A stretch of DNA of 64,000 nt from Epiperipatus broadwayi (lineage: Eukaryota > Onychophora > Udeonychophora > Euonychophora > Peripatidae), in contig JAQFVV010012396.1 in NCBI GenBank assembly GCA_028023455.1, positions 7,790,085 to 7,854,084 of the forward strand. Reading direction: 5' to 3'. Within the stretch, counting starts at the first letter, position 1; each line of letters begins with the position of its first letter. The translations under genes were made by a program, and so were the position numbers. Below the pieces are notes generated by a model. The model did not search any database. It was not told the DNA's origin and saw only the letters and a program-made list of their open reading frames with translations. Shown piece by piece: positions 48,655 through 60,781 of the stretch.

Positions 48655-49180
48655 TAATTAGAGAGAATTTAAACCCAAACTTTCAAGCTCTCTTTAGTCA
48701 TTTACTTTATTTTGACAACCAACACATGACCACATACATGTGGAAAATGCTGAAACAGTACTCATCAGTTGGTCCAGATCATCATCTCCCACACATATAT
48801 ACAATTAGTAGTTGGTTTCTATTAAGTTAATAAATCTTCAAACTTTAATGGACAAGCTTCAATATTCTCCACTCTCCAATTCTTCAGTCATCCATATCAT
48901 TGACAATCTGATTATGGTATGTTCAAATTGGCAAAAACAGGTTTTGATCATGCCATCATCAGATTTTTAATGATATGGATGGCTGAAAAATTTGAGAGTG
49001 GAGAAGAATGAAGACTCCATTAAAGTTTGAGGATTTGCTATCATAGTATAAACCCAGCACTGATTGTATATAGATGTGAGAGATGATGATCTGGACCATG
49101 ATGAGTGTTGATTCAGCATTAAATACATATATTGGAGATAATTTATCTTCTTCGCATAGATGTGGTCATGTGTTTTTTCA
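48655..49180. repeat. HHR family 1 foldback with two damaged ribozymes
   Basis: Left arm (minus, 48655-48935) and right arm (plus, 48950-49180) are inverted copies (ttcagtcatccatatcattga versus its complement near 48972, for example). The left ribozyme (48741-48783) has CTGATGA and good stem I start but loses GAAA and stem III by deletion. The right one (49088-49140) lacks two bases of the first box (ccatgatgag for ccaactgatgag) and has TAAA for GAAA. Confidence 0.75.
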
Positions 49181-52100
49181 GATTAGTAAATATTATAAAC
49201 AAAGTCACTGACATATAATTATAACTATAAAAAGAAATAAATATGTAGAAGTATTTTTTTAAAAAATGAAAGCAAAATTAAAAGCAAACTGTAAATTGAA
49301 TAATATCAATTACAATTTATTACGTAATATAAATTTTAATTTATTAAATATAATTTATCAGTATGTATTGCTTATAAAAATTAATTTTAAAAAAAGTTCA
49401 TTTCATTTTAAACATTTGTATGATTATGAAGAAATTTTGATAATAAATGTTCCATTTTTTGTATGCTATTTTATAAATTGTGGAATTTGAACATATATGT
49501 TGATATAAAAATGATTAAAATATTGAATAATTCACCATCATTGCTCTTCTATTGACATTTTGAGAGCAAACATAATTTAAAACAACAAACTTTTGGTTTT
49601 TATAGTTCACAAGTTGCGAACCAGTAACAGATAAAATGGTCAGATTTTGTAATAATTCAGCTTATTCGTAAAAAAAAAAAGTAAGCTACAGATATTATAC
49701 TACATGATCACAATAGTTTGTTATATAGCATGATCAGTGCAGTAAAAACCTGAATATTAGAAGTTTTCATGGTCTGATTTGGGTTGTTGTCATTTATTTT
49801 AGTTTAAAATTTTAGCATAGAAACTAAATATTGTTTTATATATATATATATAGTATACATATTTATTATATATAAACATTACAAGCATAGTTTTGATTTT
49901 ATTATATATAGTATACATAGATGTAAATCAATAAATTTTCGCACAACTTAGAGATGTGTTTTCTCTCTTATTTTTTAATATTGCAATTTTTTCATTAATA
50001 AATTCACTTTGAAATTGTAGTCTTTGAATGCAGTGCCATGATCGGTGATCTAAAAGAATTACTGAAAATTGAAGATGTGTGGATTTCAAAACAATGGCTT
50101 TCTATCTATGCTTACATTAGAATCGATTCCAGAGTATATTCTAATAACAGTCTTTACTGAAGTATACTTTTACGGTACACACACATATATATATATTTAT
50201 TGGCATTCTTTAACTGAACTTTCTAAAATTAATTTCATAACTGAGTTAAATTTGTATCTTTTAAATCTTAACTTTAATAAACACTGAACCGAATTACTAT
50301 GATTATTGCTTGGTTATTAAGATAACTTATTGAACTATTATTACGTTCTGATTATTTAATAAATAATTAAATATTATTGTTTATTAACTTAAATAATGTT
50401 TAATATTTTTTGTAAAGAGATGGGCTTTTTTATATAAAGTAAATTACGATTTATATATAAACATATTTATTTATTAAATTGTTTACAAAAATGTTATGAA
50501 TAATTTTTCAGTATAGTTTTTCTTGCATAATTTTAATCTTTAGCTAAGTAATTATAAAGAATATACTTATACAAACACACAAATGCATTCGGTAATTTTA
50601 TTTAAACAGATTGTGTATTTGCTTAAAATTAACTTGGACTCATGTGGTAACACATAAAAATAATTAGATAAGCAAGAGTGAAAATCAACGTCGCATATCC
50701 ACCGAATCGATTTGGTCAAATGCACTGTACATTTTTAAAAATCGTCTTCTCGCTTTTCTATTTGTCTTTCAAAAAATTATTTGCATAAGTCATTATAATG
50801 TATTTATATATAAACAAACTGATCCTAGTTTTTTTAAAGTTCCAATTGATTTTCCCCACTTATCCATGTATTCTTACACACACTCACACATACATATGTG
50901 GGAGCATGTACTTAATAAATTATGGTCAATTATATAAATAATTTAAATCACAATCAGTATATTAGCAACAATAATTAAAGCATTGGGTGTTTTAAAAGAC
51001 ACCTTTTTGCTTATTATCCATTATTAGTATTTAAAGTGAAAACTGCCTTATTTCTAATATCTAATGATTGTTGTTGCGCATGCGCTGCTCTCACTTGCTG
51101 AGATAACACATACGCACTACCTTTGTGGAAGATTTGTTTCTGGCTAATAAATAAAGTATTGATTTTTTAAAAAAGTTTTTTTTTTTATTATAAAGATTTA
51201 AATAATTTCTCAGAAATATATACAGATAAAGTAATACTCACAAAATTTGCAATTATCGAATAGTTAAAGTTTGGTCTCTTTTTTTTTTTTGCTGTACTTT
51301 CAAGCAAAAAATAACTAGATACCCATTTAGTTACTAATGTTGAATAGTTAGTTAGAAGCTCAGCATTATATTGTTCAATGATCAGATATAAAATAGCTGT
51401 GGATACCTTTTTTTTTTAAAAAAAAAAAAAACATTGAAAGAGATGCATAGCATGTTTTAGTGAAACATAAATAGAATATTAGAATAAATGCATAATAAAT
51501 TTTACATAAAACAAATTTATGCGCAAATTTTTATTTGTTGTAATCGAATATTATGAAAAGATAAGAAGTGAACTTCAAGACTTTTATAATGCATTAGGCA
51601 TGCCTTTGGCAAACTACCGCCATGCTCAGTGCATTATAAAAATCATAAATTTCAACTTTTATCTTTTCGTACTATTCAATTACATCGAGTTTATAAGAAT
51701 TACATTAATTTTTAAAAAAGATAATTAAATATTTAAAATGATTTTTTATTTCATTACTATTTTCAGATACTTTTTAATTAATGCAAGATTTATGAACTGT
51801 TATTTATTGGATAATTCATGGATAAAATTAAGTATGTTTTACCATTTATGGACTAACATTTGGAAGCACTGGCAATTTCTTTGATACTCACTTTCACTTT
51901 TCACTGGCTCTGCTTAATTGAGTTGGCTAAATTCATTAATTTTTAAATTATATGCCTAGTTTAAAGATGATAAAATTTTCAAATTTTATCCAGTCCAGAT
52001 TCAAATACAAATCATGAAATTAGAGACAGATATACTATCGCTATAAAAAATTGATAAAACTCAAATTTTATAGATACAAAATATAATATTTATCGTCATT

Positions 52101-53018
52101 ACAATATTCCAATTTTTAAATTATAAGTGGCTATAATTTTTAAATGATCCTGAAAATTTGATAAAGGCATTGATGTAAATCTTTCTGCCTGCTGTGTTAT
52201 GATCTGAAATTCACATTCATCCAGTTGAATCTTGAAATTTTTTTTGTTTCACAAACAGAATTTTTCTGTTAGGTAGTTAACCCAATTATCTATTCATTAT
52301 TGATCAGTAAATAGATGTATAGCAACTATTATTAGATTAAAGATTTTAAGATCTATATTAATCTGGAGTATTTAAGTGAATGTTGATACACTAACTATAA
52401 AATATAAATACAACAGAAATAAGATGTGGCCTTTTCTGCTATTGGTTAACTGTCATGATTTTATAGATAATTGTAATAAGATTAATCCACTAGCGGATAT
52501 ATGTCATGATCCTATGGATACTGAGCCCAAGGAGGTGAATTTTATTATCAATGATAACAATGCCATCAATAGACACAACACATGTTTTGCTATTTCAAGA
52601 AAATTGACAAATTAATTTGCATATGTATTTGCATACATTATTATTTAGTAACATTACAGCAATGGTTTATAACCTATTTTGGCCATGAATATAAGGGAAA
52701 ACCTCAAAAGTACTAGGCCTAGATTATTTTAATTTAATTGTTTTTGTTACGACTGACAGCTTCTTCTGCAGCGGGTTAAATCGCTTATATATGCTTTTTC
52801 TTTTTACATAAAAATAAATATACAGATGTTAGATTTGTATGAAGGAAAGACCACTGTAAAAGATGAGCTGTATTTTCAGTATCAAGTGCTATGGCAAGTA
52901 AGAGTTCAGATAACAATCAGTTTACATGAACTTTTTTTTTTTATTAAATAAAAGGTTTTATTGTTTTATATATGGCAAGAAGAGAACATAATGAAGATAA
53001 GTTTTTATAAGTAGGATT
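49181..53018. other. AT-rich DNA with no recognisable gene
   Basis: Contains TA runs near 49840 and T/A homopolymers near 51410-51430. Open stretches at 49266-49490, 50069-50287, 51519-51728 and 52376-52615 were read for transposon and splice signals without a match. A less AT-rich patch, gttgcgcatgcgctgctctc near 51073, contains nothing readable. Confidence 0.5.
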
Positions 53019-53264
53019 AATTCACTTTCAAAGAAAAGATTAAATTTTATTTCACAATTTATCTAATAAATGACTGAACAATCCACCTGGGAGATCATAA
53101 TCACCACACTCAAACTTATTGGCTAAACTGATATTATTCGGAGAAAACAGTTTAGCCGATAAGTTTGAGCACTATGATTATGGCTTACCAGGTCAAAAGC
53201 ATTGCTCAACAAGTTATTAGTTTAATTGTGAAAGAAAATTTAATCTTTTCTTGAGAAGTGAATT
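53019..53264. repeat. foldback, ~110-bp arms around a 17-bp spacer
   Basis: Left arm 53019-53130 and right arm 53148-53264 are inverted copies, with cagtttagccgataagtttg closing the centre and gaaaagattaaattttattt at the outer part. A few indels separate the arms. No ribozyme or coding motif inside. Confidence 0.8.
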
Positions 53265-56059
53265 GGCACTGCCTATAGAATCATCTTAACTATATGTATG
53301 ACAAATCATTTAACTATCAAGAAATAACCTGAAACTACAGCCACTTCTTAATAATTTTTAATAATTATTCATTAGGCAAGATATTATTCATTACAGAAAT
53401 ATTATTTATTACAGCCACTTGTCTCTTAACATTTAAATATGATTATCCTTTTAATGTATTCTATTTTTTATCTTCTATTTTTTTAATCCAAACAAAATGA
53501 CTATGGCTAATATTATATTTATTAAGTCTGATCACTTCTTGAGAAGCATTATTCATCCTTTGATTGCTTCACAATAATATCAGTAATAGAGTGTCATTAT
53601 TAGTTCTTATAAAATATCAATCTTTCATTAGCAAATTTTGCCACTCTTGGGTTTTTTATAACCGTTTTTTAAATTATCAGTGTGAATAACTTCTTCAATT
53701 AAGGAAATGAATACTTTGAATAATTTAAATATTTGGATATATTCTGTTTATTACTAAATGTGGATTAATAATTTTTGGACTTAATTTTATATATATATCA
53801 TCTTTAAGCACAATGTTTTCTAATCAAAGCTCTTTTGTTTAGGTTTGAAGTTATACCTGATTAATTATTTGTTTAAACATTAAACATTAAAACATCCATC
53901 TGAATCTGTGCCAAATCAGATCTAGAAGATTACATCAGATTTTATAGAGTGAAGAACTAAGAAGGTACAGTTTCTGGATTAATTCTCAGCCCAGAAAAAA
54001 CCTCTAATATCACTTAAATGAACTATTTTGTGTTTATCCACTTCTTGAGTCACATGACTTTCTCAACATCTACACTTACAAATAATTAATAAACTATTTT
54101 TTAAAGATTTTATGTGGAGCAGCAAAAGCTCTGAAGAAGACTGTTGCACAGTTAAAACTATTAGCTGGATTAGAGAATTTAATAAAGATATTGGACTGTA
54201 CTAAGTGTTTGAACATCATTGCTATATTAGAATTGGAAAAATTGTTTGTACTTAAGTCATATGGCAGCAATCCATTTACTTGTCTCACTCATTATGAAAC
54301 ACATTTTTATAACAATATATACGTTAGCTCTGATCAAATATTCAGCCATGTTAACTGATAATCAACCTATTTTTAATTCAAAATATATTATGGACATTTT
54401 TAAATTTATATGAAGAGCATAATAAACTACCACAATTGATAAACAAATATTATCACTTGATTGCAAAATTCTATTGCTTAATTATCTTAACTTGTCTTCA
54501 AACAGAAATTTAAATACTTACATAAATACATATTCCAACATGTACCAGTTTTTATTTTTTATTCTAGGTGATTATTTCTTGTTATATGATTATTATATTA
54601 CTTTGTCTAATAGCCATTTACTTACCTAGGCAAGTAAAAAGTATGATTGTTTTAAGTAATGTCTGAGCATAGCAATTGTATTTTTTACTTCAGAATTTAT
54701 CCAGAATCCCCGAGTTCTTGAATCTGCTGCTATTATCACTAAGCTATACTACTCAAAGCAATATGGTAATTTGCTTCCATCTTGAATTTATAAAATATCT
54801 AAAAGTTACACTTAATATCTAATATTAAGATTTTTCTGATATTCTATTACTCTGCTACAAATTGCTCTTTTATGTATGCTACAAAAGAATCATTAAATAC
54901 AGAACATTACTAATATTTTTTATATATCCAGAAACAGTTCTTTTCACCCTACTCCAAAGCCATCTATTATATAATCTTGAATAATTGTTGGTCATAAAAT
55001 GGAATAGTGCTATAATATCCTAATCTCCATACTGATTTTTAAGTGTTGTTTTCATCTTATGTTTATTCATAGTCTTAGAAGCATACAGGCATGCATATGG
55101 ATTATTATCATTGGTATTAATATTTCTAGGCAAAGATTAAAAAGGAACCTATAGTTGGAATAAAATTGAAATCTCTATAATATTTAATAGCTGATATGAT
55201 ATCAGATCTATATAATTATAAAACAAGTTGATTTGAGTTTGAAGGAGTAAAGGATAGCTGTAGATATATAAATATACTAATTCAAACTTTGAATCCTAGG
55301 TTTAAAACAAATCTAGAAAACTGTCTGGAAATAAAAATATTATAGCTACATACTGTTTGGTATCCATTGATTGCTCAAACTTACATTTGATGCCTGTATA
55401 GTAAGTAAAAAATGCTCTTGAAAGCATATGAAAATGCTATGGGTTATTATTGTTGTATTTTTTTTTTTTTTACCTTAGTCCAATCATCATGTTTCCTTAA
55501 CACATCCATTTGTAGAATTCTTCCTAAATTGGATATCTAAACTATGCATTACTAATAACTTATCTTTATCTTATAATGGAACATTTTGTGTAACTGAATA
55601 CCTATTTTTAAATTTATCTTCCCAAATTTGAATTTTGAATTAAACTACATTGTCATAATAAAAAAAAGTTATTATTTTTTTATCTACTGTTATTTTATTT
55701 ACTTAATAAAGTTATTATTATTCATTTTTAAAAAAAATGTTAAATGGCAAAATTTTGTACATTCATTTTTATTTCAATTAACAAGATAAATTAAATTTGT
55801 TACTTTATAATCAGATCTGGGCTTCACTGACTAACCTATCTCAATCTACTTTGCTTTTCTTTATATAGAAATTTTTCTTGCCTAAATGAAAGGCAAATAG
55901 CTCAAATCTAGCCATAGGGGATTCAATCATTGATAGTTCTGTTATATAGTGTCTAATGAGCTTTTTATTGATTACCTAAAACAAGTTGTGAAAAATATAA
56001 ATGTAAATATCCAAAAAAAAAAAAATCTGTTTTTGCTTGGAAATGATATTTTAATAATA
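53265..56059. other. AT-rich DNA with no recognisable gene
   Basis: Possible tRNA-like remnant on the minus strand near 54690-54770 (tatagcttagtgataatagc as A box, B box degraded). Other open stretches, such as 54094-54288 on the minus strand, have no recognised motif. Confidence 0.45.
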
Positions 56060-57234
56060 CACCTGGGTCTCATTTTACATGATAGATAGGTTCCTCAGAA
56101 AACACGCACAAATAAGATCACACAAAAATAGACATAACTTACATTAAAAAAGGGGGGACATGGTCTGTGATTTTTCAAAACTCGCATAAAAGCAAAGCAC
56201 CAATGTAAAATTTACTTTAAAATTCACGCAAAAAAAAAAAAAATAAGGAAATAAAATATGACTAATAAAAAATTTCAAATCTGAAAAAAATTGATACAAG
56301 ACAAACTTTTTTTAATTATAATATTTAATTTTATTCAAAATAATATATTTTTATGCATAATTTACAGTACAGTAATTTACATTTTTATACACATTTTAAT
56401 TATTATTGCTATTTGCTGATAAACAGTTTCATTTGCAAACTGGTAAAAAATAAAGATTCTTCACAAGAGGAAATACAACTAGCGCCAAGTTCACTCTCAT
56501 ATTGTGTTAATGGTTTTCTGTTGACAACGTAATTAGTAATTAATCTTTGAGATGATGATTTTACTAATTGTTTATGAATTTAGACTTATGATAATAAAAA
56601 GACATTTATTCACCACTGCTGGGAAAAATTTAATTAAAACTAACAACTAAAAATTAAATTCTTATTTTTGTCTTTAATTTTCAATTCCGTTTAAAAATCA
56701 AATTTCATTTTACATCACATTAATTTCAAGCCGCCGTAAGTAATTTTTAAATTGTTAATCACAATTAAAAATCAGATTTTAATTTTTAATTGTCAAATTT
56801 AATTGTGCCCACTGCTATTACTCACCTTTTAAAAATAAACTTGCAGACACTAAATGATTAATAATTGATTATCTTCTTTTTTAAAAAGCAAAATCAGAAT
56901 GTGATTTAAAATGCAAAATTAATACGCACAATGTTTGAACAAATTTACATTATAATGTTGTAAAATTTAATGTGTGTATACATAAAATGTGGAAATCATG
57001 ATTTTAATTTCATTATTACATAAAATCTTACTATTATAAAGCACTAAAAATATTGAAATTACCAAAATGAAAGTCAAATTCCAATAATGTGCTATTACTT
57101 TCAATATAACGTAAGTGCATGAAATTTATTATTTAAAGTAATAGCGCATTATCGGAGTTCGACTTCCAGTGAAACATAAATCGCGTAACTTCAAAATCGT
57201 GTTAAATAAGTTCGTGTAAAAAGAGACCCGGGTG
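56060..57234. mobile_element. Tigger/pogo-like non-autonomous DNA transposon (MITE)
   Basis: The ends are inverted: CACCTGGGTCTCATTTTACA on the left, and the complement of CACCCGGGTCTCTTTTTACA on the right, flanked by TA on both sides (56058-56059 and 57235-57236), as expected for a TA target duplication. Both ends continue into acacg(c/a)acaaataag-like motifs. An inner foldback at 57065-57170 matches that at 11030-11184. No transposase ORF is present in the 1175 bp. TA target site and the CA start fit the pogo/Tigger group, of which a transposase relic occurs at 47310-47720, but sequence links between the two were not shown. Confidence 0.7.
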
Positions 57235-57325
57235 TACTTAATGTACTTACCTGGATGCACGATATTGATTTAAAAAGTCAACATAAAAAGAGCTATTGTA
57301 TAGGTTAATAAAGAAAACTTTGTTA

Positions 57326-57800
57326 GCTTCAAGATATTCAATTAGTAATTAGTTTCCTGACAACATCAAAAGGTAAAAGTTATCTCTGTTCACATAGATA
57401 TATCTTTATTCTATGATTTATTAAATTAAAAATTTATGAAAGCTTCTAATTCAATGTATACAATTCTTTGCACAAGATTATTATTTTCAGAATGATACAA
57501 AAGATGCTAGTCTTGTAATTTTTCACATCTATAATAAAAAGAATTCTGGGTTTAAATTCATATACAAACTTAGATTTGAAGTAAAAGAAGATCCATTTTA
57601 CTTCACTAAAATTCAGGACAAAGACAATTTTTATATAAGTTATTAGAAAAAACTTTTTTAATCCCAGGATAGCCAATTAGTAATTGGTTCTTGGCAACAT
57701 TAAAGATAAAAGTTATCTCTGTCTATTTATGGATAAAATCTCTTTATTTCTATTGTTTATTAAATTTAAAATCCATGAAAACATCTAATTCAATATATAT
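57326..57800 (+). repeat. direct repeat, ~135 bp copies spaced ~340 bp
   Basis: The stretch caattagtaattagtttcct through taaaagttatctctgt to atctaattcaatxtatat at 57338-57458 recurs at 57671-57800 with substitutions. A third copy is not seen. This could be a pair of terminal repeats or an old tandem duplication. Confidence 0.65.
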
Positions 57801-57834
57801 ATAATACAAAAATAAAATGTTAATTAAAACAAAA

Positions 57835-58276
57835 TTGTAATTACAATAAAAATAATAATAATAATGGTAACAAACTATTATAAACAATCCTTAAATTCGC
57901 AGAAGTACTTTCAGTTAATTTCTTGAACCTGCCATTAAAATTCAAAAAGATAACAAAGCCGAAGCAAACTTCATCAATTCAAATTCCAGGAATCTTGTAT
58001 TTTAATGTTAGCAGATTGCCTATTTATTAAATGCATTTTATTCCTATTTATAAAAAATAATAATAGGAATAAAATGCATTTAATAAATAGGCAATCTGCT
58101 AACATTAAAATACGAGATTCCTGGAATTTGAATTGATGACGTTTGCTTCCACTTTGTTTTCTTTTTGAATTTTAATGGCAGTTGAGGCAGGTTCAAGAAA
58201 TTAACTGAAAGTACTTCTGCGAATTTAAGGATTGCTTATAATAGTTTGTTACCGTTATTATTTTCATTGTAATTAT
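57835..58276. repeat. large near-perfect palindrome, ~213-bp arms
   Basis: Left arm 57835-58048 and right arm 58063-58276 are inverted copies with only a few differences (for example catcaattc/gaattgatg and gccgaagcaaac/gtttgcttccac), separated by 14 bases (tataaaaaataata-like). High identity implies a young insertion or ongoing gene conversion. It carries no ribozyme core, tRNA boxes or coding motif that I can see. Confidence 0.9.
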
Positions 58277-58784
58277 ATATATAATTATGAAAACCTTCAT
58301 TAATATAAATGTAGTAAACTTCGAGCATACATATATAGATATATTTTACAAGATATAAAATACTCTCTTGTAGTTATATTTAGCATACAGCATTCTCTGT
58401 AGCAAGCACTGTAATCATAGCTATTCTTACTAAACTTCAAAGACTGCTTTATAACAACTGTTAATAATATTTAAAAAGGCCTTAATTTACATATTTCAAT
58501 AATTAGATAATTGGATATTATTTGATCTTTTGTTATCACATCTTTTATTTTTCATTTCAGGTCATTATATTCTAGGCAGTTTTGCTTTATAAAAATTATG
58601 ATAATTATATATTGTAATTATATATTTGTTAATTTATACATGAGCATTACATAAAAATGTTGCCCTTAAAATATAAATAATTATTTATAATTATTATATT
58701 ATAAAATATACATATCTGTGTTCTTAGACTATGAAAAAGTGCAAGGCCACTTGTTTAGCCCACAAAATATAAAACTGATTTGCT
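58277..58784. other. AT-rich DNA with no recognisable gene
   Basis: Nothing recognised. Confidence 0.5.
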
Positions 58785-58870
58785 TAGAGTGAAAAGACCA
58801 GAAAAGAAAAATTAAAAAGTCATGGTATATTGCTAAAAACAATAATGCCATTAACAAAATATCAAGTAGT
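58785..58870 (+). pseudogene. Penelope-like endonuclease C-terminal scrap
   Basis: Plus strand reads KDQKRKIKKSW and YIAKNNNAINKISSSD in one frame, closely matching the C-terminal block at 37640-37700 (KKRKVKEAW and IANQNHFINK). Upstream endonuclease sequence is not readable. It lies about 410 bp before the family 2 ribozyme array, whose first four ribozymes are on the opposite strand. Confidence 0.5.
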
Positions 58871-59029
58871 GACCAATTATAGGACATTTCCAAATATTAT
58901 TAACAGTTGTTATAAAGCAGTCTTTATAATAATAAATAAAAAATAGTTATAATAATGATGTTCAGTATTGAAAATGCATTAAGCTAAATACAACTGAGTT
59001 TTTTAAATATATGTATGCCTCAATGCTTA

Positions 59030-59038
59030 TTATATATA

Positions 59039-59070
<32 letters not shown>

Positions 59071-59129
59071 GGTAGGTATGTATGTATGTATGTATGTATG
59101 TATGTATGTATGTATGTATGTGTGTGTGT
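59030..59129 (+). repeat. (TATG)n microsatellite with (TA)n and (TG)n ends
   Basis: About twenty TATG units with one GTAGG-type interruption, flanked by TA and TG dinucleotide runs. The minus-strand open stretch here (repeating THTYI) is an artefact of the repeat. Confidence 0.95.
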
Positions 59130-59436
59130 TTAATCATTCCTACTGTTTTATTATCTGGCTTTAAATCTTGAATTACAGGTGTTTTTTTTATCTGTTGATT
59201 TGTTATTTTCAATCTCTTTCAAGCCTTTTTTCCACAATATAATTTATATTTAATAATATTTAATTAATATATATATATATATAGTAACAAGTCAGATGTC
59301 ACATGACTTATATATAGCTTGCACTTACAAATATGTAAAATTAAGAGCGTGCTAATAGCTCTAAACAAGCTTTTTTTTTTTATTTATGATAAATGCTACT
59401 ACAAGAGAAGGCATTCAAATCATTTTTATTTTAAAT

Positions 59437-59493
59437 GGTCCCCATCCCCAGACCGGTTTCGACCTATGGGTCTCTTCAGTGAGGAGTTGGGAC
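59437..59493 (-). ncRNA. type I hammerhead ribozyme, family 2 unit 1
   Basis: The minus strand reads GUCCC, AACU, CCUCA, core box CUGAAGA, stem II GACC-CAUA-GGUC (4 bp, canonical G-C closing), core box GAAA, the palindrome ACCGGU (stem III, cleavage after the following C), then UGGGG, AU, and GGGAC inside GGGGACC. Stem I is 5 bp (CCUCA/UGGGG) plus 5 bp (GUCCC/GGGAC) around an internal loop. Predicted cut between 59451 and 59450. ACCGGU has no loop, so stem III can form well only between two ribozymes, as in dimers of tandem transcripts. Confidence 0.92.
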
Positions 59494-59858
59494 ATTAGAT
59501 CTAAAAAACCAACTCAAGCAAAGCATTTATCTAAAAGATAATTGTTAGAAGAAGATCTGAAACTTTTAGACATCTACATGTCTTTAAAGTCAGCTCTCCA
59601 ACTGAAAAATTCATATGGGACTGAACTTAATTCAAATACTCCATATATTAGTAGGCTTAGCTCTTTAATTTAGCTAAAGCCACAACAGCAAAATAATAAT
59701 AGTAATAGTAACAAGTCAGATGTCACATGACTTATATATAGCTTGCACTTACAAATATGTAAAATTAAGAGCGTGCTAATAGCTCTAAACAAGCTTTTTT
59801 TTTATTTATGATAAATGCTACTACAAGAGAAGGCATTCAAATCATTTTTATTTTAAAT

Positions 59859-59915
59859 GGTCCCCATCCCCAGACCGGTTTCGACCTATGGGTCTCTTCA
59901 GTGAGGAGTTGGGAC
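59859..59915 (-). ncRNA. type I hammerhead ribozyme, family 2 unit 2
   Basis: Sequence identical to the unit 1 ribozyme over all 57 bases, with all core positions intact. Confidence 0.92.
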
Positions 59916-60285
59916 ATTAGATCTAAAAAACCAACTCAAGCAAAGCATTTATCTAAAAGATAATTGTTAGAAGAAGATCTGAAACTTTTAGACATCTACA
60001 TGTCTTTAAAGTCAGCTCTCCAACTGAAAAAATCATATGGGACTGAACTTAATTCAAATACTCCATATATTAGTAGGCTTAGCTCTTTAATTTAGCTAAA
60101 GCCACAACAGCAAAATAATAATAGTAATAGTAACAAGTCAGATGTCACATGACTTATATATAGCTTGCACTTACAAATATGTAAAATTAAGAGCGTGCTA
60201 ATAGCTCTAAACAAGCTTTTTTTTTTTTTTATTTATGATAAATGCTACTACAAGAGAAGGCATTCAAATCATTTTTATTTTAAAT

Positions 60286-60342
60286 GGTCCCCATCCCCAG
60301 ACCGGTTTCGACCTATGGGTCTCTTCAGTGAGGAGTTGGGAC
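60286..60342 (-). ncRNA. type I hammerhead ribozyme, family 2 unit 3
   Basis: Identical to the unit 1 ribozyme. Distance between predicted cut sites of units 2 and 3 is 427 bases. Confidence 0.92.
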
Positions 60343-60708
60343 ATTAGATCTAAAAAACCAACTCAAGCAAAGCATTTATCTAAAAGATAATTGTTAGAAG
60401 AAGATCTGAAACTTTTAGACATCTACATGTCTTTAAAGTCAGCTCTCCAACTGAAAAATTCATATGGGACTGAACTTAATTCAAATACTCCATATATTAG
60501 TAGGCTTAGCTCTTTAATTTAGCTAAAGCCACAACAGCAAAATAATAATAGTAATAGTAACAAGTCAGATGTCACATGACTTATATATAGCTTGCACTTA
60601 CAAATATGTAAAATTAAGAGCGTGCTAATAGCTCTAAACAATTTTTTTTTTTTATTTATGATAAATGCTACTACAAGAGAAGGCATTCAAATCATTTTTA
60701 TTTTAAAT

Positions 60709-60765
60709 GGTCCCCATCCCCAGACCGGTTTCGACCTATGGGTCTCTTCAGTGAGGAGTTGGGAC
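60709..60765 (-). ncRNA. type I hammerhead ribozyme, family 2 unit 4 (partial unit)
   Basis: Identical to the unit 1 ribozyme. The unit ends about 16 bases beyond it. Confidence 0.92.
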
Positions 60766-60781
60766 ATTAGATCTAAAAAAA

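Larger units (their letters stand above)
59284..60781 (-). repeat. HHR family 2 tandem array, three full units and one partial
   Basis: The string gtaacaagtcagatgtcaca starts units at 59284, 59708, 60130 and 60557 (spacings 424, 422 and 427). Units are almost identical; most length differences come from a T run of about 9-14 bases. Each carries one hammerhead on the minus strand. The fourth unit stops inside an A run at about 60781 and joins an inverted copy. Each unit also contains a potential hairpin gagcgtgctaatagctc and a cacatgac motif next to tatatata. No ORF of note: the open stretches at 60165-60347 and 60592-60876 are artefacts of the repeat. Near-identity marks it as the youngest repeat in the window. 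Confidence 0.95.

Noticed and set aside
53930-54000. Possible SINE similar to 30060-30130
   Set aside because: Similarity is limited to short strings (ctggattaattctca); A and B boxes are not convincing.
59030-59212. Minus-strand ORF of repeating Thr-His-Thr-Tyr-Ile
   Set aside because: Pure translation of the TATG microsatellite.
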